Shown here: positions 60,579 to 64,000 of the stretch, piece after piece | Position numbering within the stretch: position 1 is the stretch's first letter | How the letters are laid out: each line of letters begins with the position of its first letter | Assembly (NCBI RefSeq): GCF_030551255.1 | Contig: NZ_CP130630.1 | Coordinates: 9,051,001 to 9,115,000 of the forward strand | Reading direction: 5' to 3' | Source of the DNA: Streptomyces sp. NL15-2K | GTDB taxonomy: Bacteria; Actinomycetota; Actinomycetes; Streptomycetales; Streptomycetaceae | DNA length: 64,000 nt | Notes under the pieces: model-generated | What the model was told of the DNA's origin: nothing | The model's database searches: none | Seen by the model: only the letters and a program-made list of their open reading frames with translations | Made by a program: the position numbers and the translations under genes

Positions 60579-61140
60579 ATGACCAACACCGACAAGCCGA
60601 CTTGTCCGCCCCGGCCGGTCCCATACGTAATGGAGGAGGAACAGGCCGAACTGCTCGCCCGGCTCTCCGGTCGCTACGCCGACGCCCTTGCCCGAGGTCC
60701 GGGACCGCGCTCCGGAGGCTTCAGTGCCCGCGCTGCTGCACGCGGTCCAGGCCCACCGAACCCGTCGGCTGATCGAAGCCGATCCGCGCTGGCAGAAGAC
60801 CACGGGGCGCATCGTGGATCTCGAAGACCGCGCCGATGACGTCGCCGCCGCTCTGGCGCTGCTGCGGGTAGCCCGCGCTGACCTGGAGGGCGCTCTGCTG
60901 CTGGCCGCCCGCTTCGCCAGCACGAGCACCGGCAGGCCCCTGCTGACGTTCAAGAAGATCGCCGCCGCCAAGGCGTCCTGGACGGACAAGGGTGTGCGCG
61001 ACAAGGTCGGCGCCACCAATCACCCATTGCCTGAACTGCTGCACGCTTCACTCGACGCGGGCCTGACGCTCGTTCGGTTCGCCGAGGGCCGGGTCCCCAC
61101 GCCAACTGTGTTGGAGATCAAGGGCACCAAGTCCCGGTGA
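60579..61140 (+). pseudogene. Hypothetical protein gene with single-base frameshift
   Basis: The N-terminal frame (MTNTDKPTCPPRPVPYVMEE, then EQAELLARLSGRYADAL) and the downstream frame (LPEVRDRAPEASVPALLHAV, RRLIEADPRWQKTTGRIVDL, ARADLEGALLLAARFASTST, LELLHASLDAGLTLVRFAEG-type) join perfectly if one C in the run at 60685-60687 is removed. The span is 562 nt, that is 187 codons plus one. The product would be helical, cytoplasmic and unrecognised. It lies at the right edge of the mobile-element region. Confidence 0.55.
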
Positions 61141-61157
61141 TCCAGTTGAATACCAAG

Positions 61158-62216
61158 CTAAGCGCGCGGGCCCGGGCCGCCCGGCCCCGCCGTGCTCGCC
61201 CGCTCCACCAGCCGCGTCGACAACTCCGTCCGCGTGCTCTCCGGGCGGTCGCCCTGCATCATGCGGACCAGTAGGTGCAGGGCCGTGGCCGCCATTTCCG
61301 ACAGGGGCTGGCGGACCGTCGTGAGGGACGGAGTGAGCCAGCGGGCCTCGGGAAGGTCGTCGAAGCCGACCACGCTCATGTCGTCGGGCACCCTCAACCC
61401 CCGCTCGGACAGGGCCTCGTAGACACCCAGCGCCATCCGGTCCGAGCAGACGAAGACGGCCGTGGGCGGTTCGGGGAGGTCGAGGAGTTCCAGCATGCGG
61501 CGGCGGGCGATCGTTTCGTCGAAGCCCGCGTGGCGGATGTACTCCGGGTGGTGACGGGCCCCCGCCGACGCGAGTGCCGAGCGGTAGCCGGCGACCCGCG
61601 CGCTGCTGCACATCTTGCGCTGGTGACCGGCGATCACGGCGATGCGCTCGTGGCCCAGCGAGAGCAGGTGCTCGGTCGCGGTCACCCCGCCGTGCCAGTT
61701 CGCCGCGCCCACCGACACCACGCCGGCCGGCGGTTCGAGCACCGGGTCGATCATCACGTACGGGATGCGGTGCTGGTCCAGCCAGGCGTACTGCGACTCC
61801 GTCAGCTCGGCCAGGTTGAACAGCACTCCGGACGAGCCGCGGGCGATGAGCTTGTCGAGCCAGCCGCGTTCCGGGCGGCTGCTGCGGGTCCTGGTCAGGC
61901 CGGCCGACACCACCACCTCCAGGCCCGCGTCGTGCGCCGCGGCCTCCACCCCGTGCAGCACCGCCCCCGACCAGGAACTGTCCAACGAGTGGACGACGAG
62001 GTCGACCAGGCCCGACGACTTCGCCGCGTCGAAGCGGGGTCTGCGGACATAGCCGAGCCGGTCCAGTGCCTCCGTCACCCGGCGGCGGGTCTCGGGAGCG
62101 ACGTCCTCCCGGCCGTTGACGACCTTGGAGGCGGTGGGCACGGAGACCCCCGCCTCCCGGGCCACGACCGCAAGGGTCGGCCCGGCCGTCACGCTCGCGC
62201 TCCCCGTACGGACCAT
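61158..62216 (-). CDS. LacI-family transcriptional regulator
   Basis: 352 aa. The HTH is LAVVAREAGVSVPTASKVVNGREDVAPETRRRVTEAL (about 15-50), with the hinge LGYVRRPRF after it. The periplasmic-binding-protein-like sensor (about 70-335) includes VSAGLTRTRSSRPERGWLDKL, AVFVCSDRMALGVYEALSERGLRVPDDMSVVGFDDL and LTTVRQPLSEMAATALHLL. It is adjacent to, and same-strand downstream of, the GH43 glycosidase gene, so it probably represses plant-polysaccharide utilisation genes in response to an oligosaccharide or pentose. Confidence 0.93.
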   Translation of the reverse strand: MVRTGSASVTAGPTLAVVAREAGVSVPTASKVVNGREDVAPETRRRVTEALDRLGYVRRPRFDAAKSSGLVDLVVHSLDSSWSGAVLHGVEAAAHDAGLEVVVSAGLTRTRSSRPERGWLDKLIARGSSGVLFNLAELTESQYAWLDQHRIPYVMIDPVLEPPAGVVSVGAANWHGGVTATEHLLSLGHERIAVIAGHQRKMCSSARVAGYRSALASAGARHHPEYIRHAGFDETIARRRMLELLDLPEPPTAVFVCSDRMALGVYEALSERGLRVPDDMSVVGFDDLPEARWLTPSLTTVRQPLSEMAATALHLLVRMMQGDRPESTRTELSTRLVERASTAGPGGPGPRA

Positions 62217-62250
62217 CGGGAACCACCTCTCCGGCCCGCCCGAGGGCCAT

Positions 62251-62386
62251 GAAAGTTTCGACCAGCGCTGCTTCCGCGGGTCGGGAGACCGAACGGATAG
62301 TAAGCGCTTCCTACCCTAGGTTCGCCAGCAATACCTCGGGAAGAGGCAGGACTCCGCAGGACTGCGCGGGCCCGCACTTTCGAAAC
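62251..62386. promoter_or_regulatory. LacI-type operator candidates between GH43 and the lacI-type gene
   Basis: GAAAGTTTCG (62251-62260), AAGCGCTT (62302-62309, in GTAAGCGCTTCC) and CTTTCGAAA (62377-62385) are short symmetric elements typical of LacI-family sites. AAGCGCTT carries the central CG expected for these regulators. They lie in the 187-bp gap upstream of the regulator gene and just downstream of the GH43 stop. Confidence 0.45.
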
Positions 62387-62403
62387 TCCGAACAGTGGTT
62401 GCG

Positions 62404-64000
62404 TCAGTCGGGCAAGCACTCCAGCCGGAAGCCCGTGAAGTCGGCCGTGAAGGCCGCGTCGACCAGGTCCACGGCATGGATACCGGCCATCGACCCGGTG
62501 AAACGCAGTTTGGACCCGTAGTCGTCGGAGAGCTTGCTGAAGTCCAGCGCAGGTCCGACCGGCGTACGCACCCCGTCCCGGACGTACCAGAACCGCGCCT
62601 GGGCGCCCTCGACCGTCACGCCGAGCGTCAGCGGTCCTTCCGCGTCGACGTCGACGACGGCCGCCTGCCGCGTGCCGAACTCCTCGCGTTCCACCAGACT
62701 GAGCACCGTACGGCCGCCGCCGTCCCGCCACTGCTGCCCGCGCTGTTCCTCGCCCTCGGGCTCGGCCCAGGTCAGGTCGAGGGAGAGATAGGCCTCCGTG
62801 TTGTACCAGAGCACCAGCCCGGCGGCCTGTGTGAACGTCCGCGGCCGCGCCTCGACGGTGACCTCGGCCTCCGTACGGTGCTCGGTGATCGGCTGGGCGA
62901 GCAGACTGTGCGCCCAGCGCGACTCGGGTCCGTGCCGGCCGCGCAGCCGGATCCAGCCGGGGCGGGTGATGGCGTCCGCCCAGGACGGGTCGGGAGCGGC
63001 GCGCAGGGTGCGCCATGGCCAGCCCAACGGGTCGGCGGGGTCGGTGAGGTGGGACGCGGAAGGCTCTGGATCCGCAGATACGTCGGCCTCCGGATCCGTC
63101 GGTACGTCGACCTCGACCACAGGATGCACACCCCCGTGGCGCATCCTCGGCCGGCCCGCCGCGTCCCATGTCACCGCCTGGACCGCCGTCTCCCGGCCCA
63201 GCGTGCAGCGTGGCCCGTCGGGTGTGTGCACCGGACGGGCCGTCAGATGGCTCAGCACCCAGTCGCCGCCCGGCGTCTGCACCAGCTCCGCGTGCCCCGC
63301 CTTCTGCAACGGCAGCGACGGATCGTCCCGGGACGTCAGCAGCGGACGGTCGTCGAGTTCGAACGGGCCGGTGAGCCTGCGACTGCGGGCCATCAGCACG
63401 CCGTGCTCGAAACCTGTGCCTCCTTCCGCCAGTACGAGGTGGTACCAGCCGTCACGCTTCAGCAACTTCGGCCCTTCGATGAGCCGTTCGTGCTGGAGCA
63501 GCAGGTGCGTGTCACCGGCGGGAGCGAGCGTCTCCCGGTCCAGCTCCGTGACGACGATCCCGGCGAAGCGGCGGCCGCCCGGGCGGTGGTCGTTCTGAAG
63601 GTTGAGCAGCCACAGCCTGCCCTCCTCGTGGAAGAGCGCCGGGTCGAAGCCGTGGCTCGCGATGCGACGCGGCGGCGTCCACTTGCCGCCCACCTCCGTC
63701 GCCGTACTGACGTACGTGTCCGTGTCGAAGTAGGGCCTGCCCACGGAGTGCACGATCGAGTAGACCACCCAGAACCGTTCGCCGTCCCAGCTCAGCGACG
63801 GCGCCCAGATGCCGCCCGAGTCGGGGACGCCGGACAGCGAGTCGTCCGGGACCGCGCCCCGGACGTGACCGGCGTACTCCCAGTGCGCCAGGTCCCGGGA
63901 GCGGTGGATCGGGATGGTCGGGAACCACTCGAAGGAGCTCGTGGCCACGTAGTACCAGTCGCCGACGCGGACGAGCGAGGGGTCCGGGGCGAAGCCGCGG
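62404..64000 (-). CDS. GH43 glycosidase (beta-xylosidase/arabinofuranosidase-like), 5' end outside the window
   Basis: 532 residues visible; the frame is open to the right edge. FAPDPSLVRVGDWYYVATSSF holds the catalytic-base Asp of the five-blade propeller. GGIWAPSLSWDGERFWVVYS, RRIASHGFDPALFHEEGRLW (pKa-modulating Asp) and LIEGPKLLKRDGWYHLVLAEGG (acid Glu) follow, then LQKAGHAELVQTPGGDWVLSHL. A C-terminal concanavalin-like domain (about the last 200 residues; VLWYNTEAYLSLDLTWAE) is typical of GH43 xylosidases. It is a cytoplasmic or secreted pentosidase; a signal peptide cannot be judged. Confidence 0.9.
   Translation of the reverse strand, partial: RGFAPDPSLVRVGDWYYVATSSFEWFPTIPIHRSRDLAHWEYAGHVRGAVPDDSLSGVPDSGGIWAPSLSWDGERFWVVYSIVHSVGRPYFDTDTYVSTATEVGGKWTPPRRIASHGFDPALFHEEGRLWLLNLQNDHRPGGRRFAGIVVTELDRETLAPAGDTHLLLQHERLIEGPKLLKRDGWYHLVLAEGGTGFEHGVLMARSRRLTGPFELDDRPLLTSRDDPSLPLQKAGHAELVQTPGGDWVLSHLTARPVHTPDGPRCTLGRETAVQAVTWDAAGRPRMRHGGVHPVVEVDVPTDPEADVSADPEPSASHLTDPADPLGWPWRTLRAAPDPSWADAITRPGWIRLRGRHGPESRWAHSLLAQPITEHRTEAEVTVEARPRTFTQAAGLVLWYNTEAYLSLDLTWAEPEGEEQRGQQWRDGGGRTVLSLVEREEFGTRQAAVVDVDAEGPLTLGVTVEGAQARFWYVRDGVRTPVGPALDFSKLSDDYGSKLRFTGSMAGIHAVDLVDAAFTADFTGFRLECLPD

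Noticed and set aside
1..64000. tRNA, rRNA, CRISPR array, prophage or integrative-element attachment sites
   Set aside because: None was recognised on either strand. The only mobile DNA seen is IS remnants and the MITE-like element.

Overview
The window is high-GC actinobacterial DNA and almost certainly comes from a Streptomyces. Evidence for this is the codon bias, DUF397/Scr1-type regulator pairs, GTGA/ATGA-coupled operons, many leaderless promoters and a full actinobacterial sulfate-assimilation operon. The only clear break in base composition is a lower-GC patch around 55.8-58.0 kb. No tRNA, rRNA or CRISPR array was seen.

Layout. 0-10.3 kb is ordinary chromosome: the tail of a sugar-binding lipoprotein, a DUF3152 secreted putative metalloprotease, a response regulator/histidine kinase/GerMN lipoprotein operon, a macrolide-type glycosyltransferase, an MMPL exporter and several small enzymes. 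10.4-12.2 kb holds a two-gene unit in which a membrane protein (C-terminus) and a small helical protein (N-terminus) share a TYNINNVNGP-type motif, the layout expected of amyloid-signalling effector/trigger pairs. 12.3-23.2 kb, convergent to it across a perfect 32-bp palindromic terminator, is an eight-gene operon: Ser/Thr kinase with zinc ribbon, PP2C phosphatase, TerY-like vWA, a 39-aa membrane peptide, two zinc-ribbon P-loop 'double GTPases', a GTPase-associated protein and a large beta-rich protein. It has the composition of predicted NTP-dependent biological-conflict systems.

23.3-32.8 kb is one sulfur operon read leftward: cysteine-containing leader peptide, siroheme sulfite reductase, small cysteine-rich (CysX-like) protein, cysH, cysC, cysD, cysN, an alkanesulfonate-type ABC importer and a CbiX-type chelatase that can supply siroheme. 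Three tandem TGTCC/GGACA dyads lie upstream of the leader. 32.9-36.8 kb holds a GNAT, a secreted protein and an acyl-CoA dehydrogenase.

36.8-44.8 kb is a compact biosynthetic cluster: SbnA and SbnB (2,3-diaminopropionate supply), a TauD-type dioxygenase, a free-standing A-PCP protein, and a PCP-membrane-left-handed-beta-helix protein related to the C-terminal part of polyamino-acid synthetases. A 280-bp MITE-like element with perfect 24-bp terminal inverted repeats sits inside the A-PCP gene and is translated as an A-to-PCP linker.

45.2-54.6 kb carries a YihY/BrkB membrane protein, AraC regulators, four VOC-fold proteins or relatives, DUF5954, and a DUF397/Scr1-type regulator (frameshifted)/anti-sigma ATPase locus around a perfect 14-bp inverted repeat, then DoxX. 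54.6-61.1 kb is a mobile-element graveyard: IS110 and IS5-like remnants, a frameshifted IS1380 transposase and an ECF-sigma remnant. These surround a low-GC pair, a GCS2-type carboxylate-amine ligase and a BsmA/IDO-type 2-oxoglutarate dioxygenase, which looks horizontally acquired. 61.2-64 kb has a LacI regulator and a GH43 glycosidase that runs off the end.
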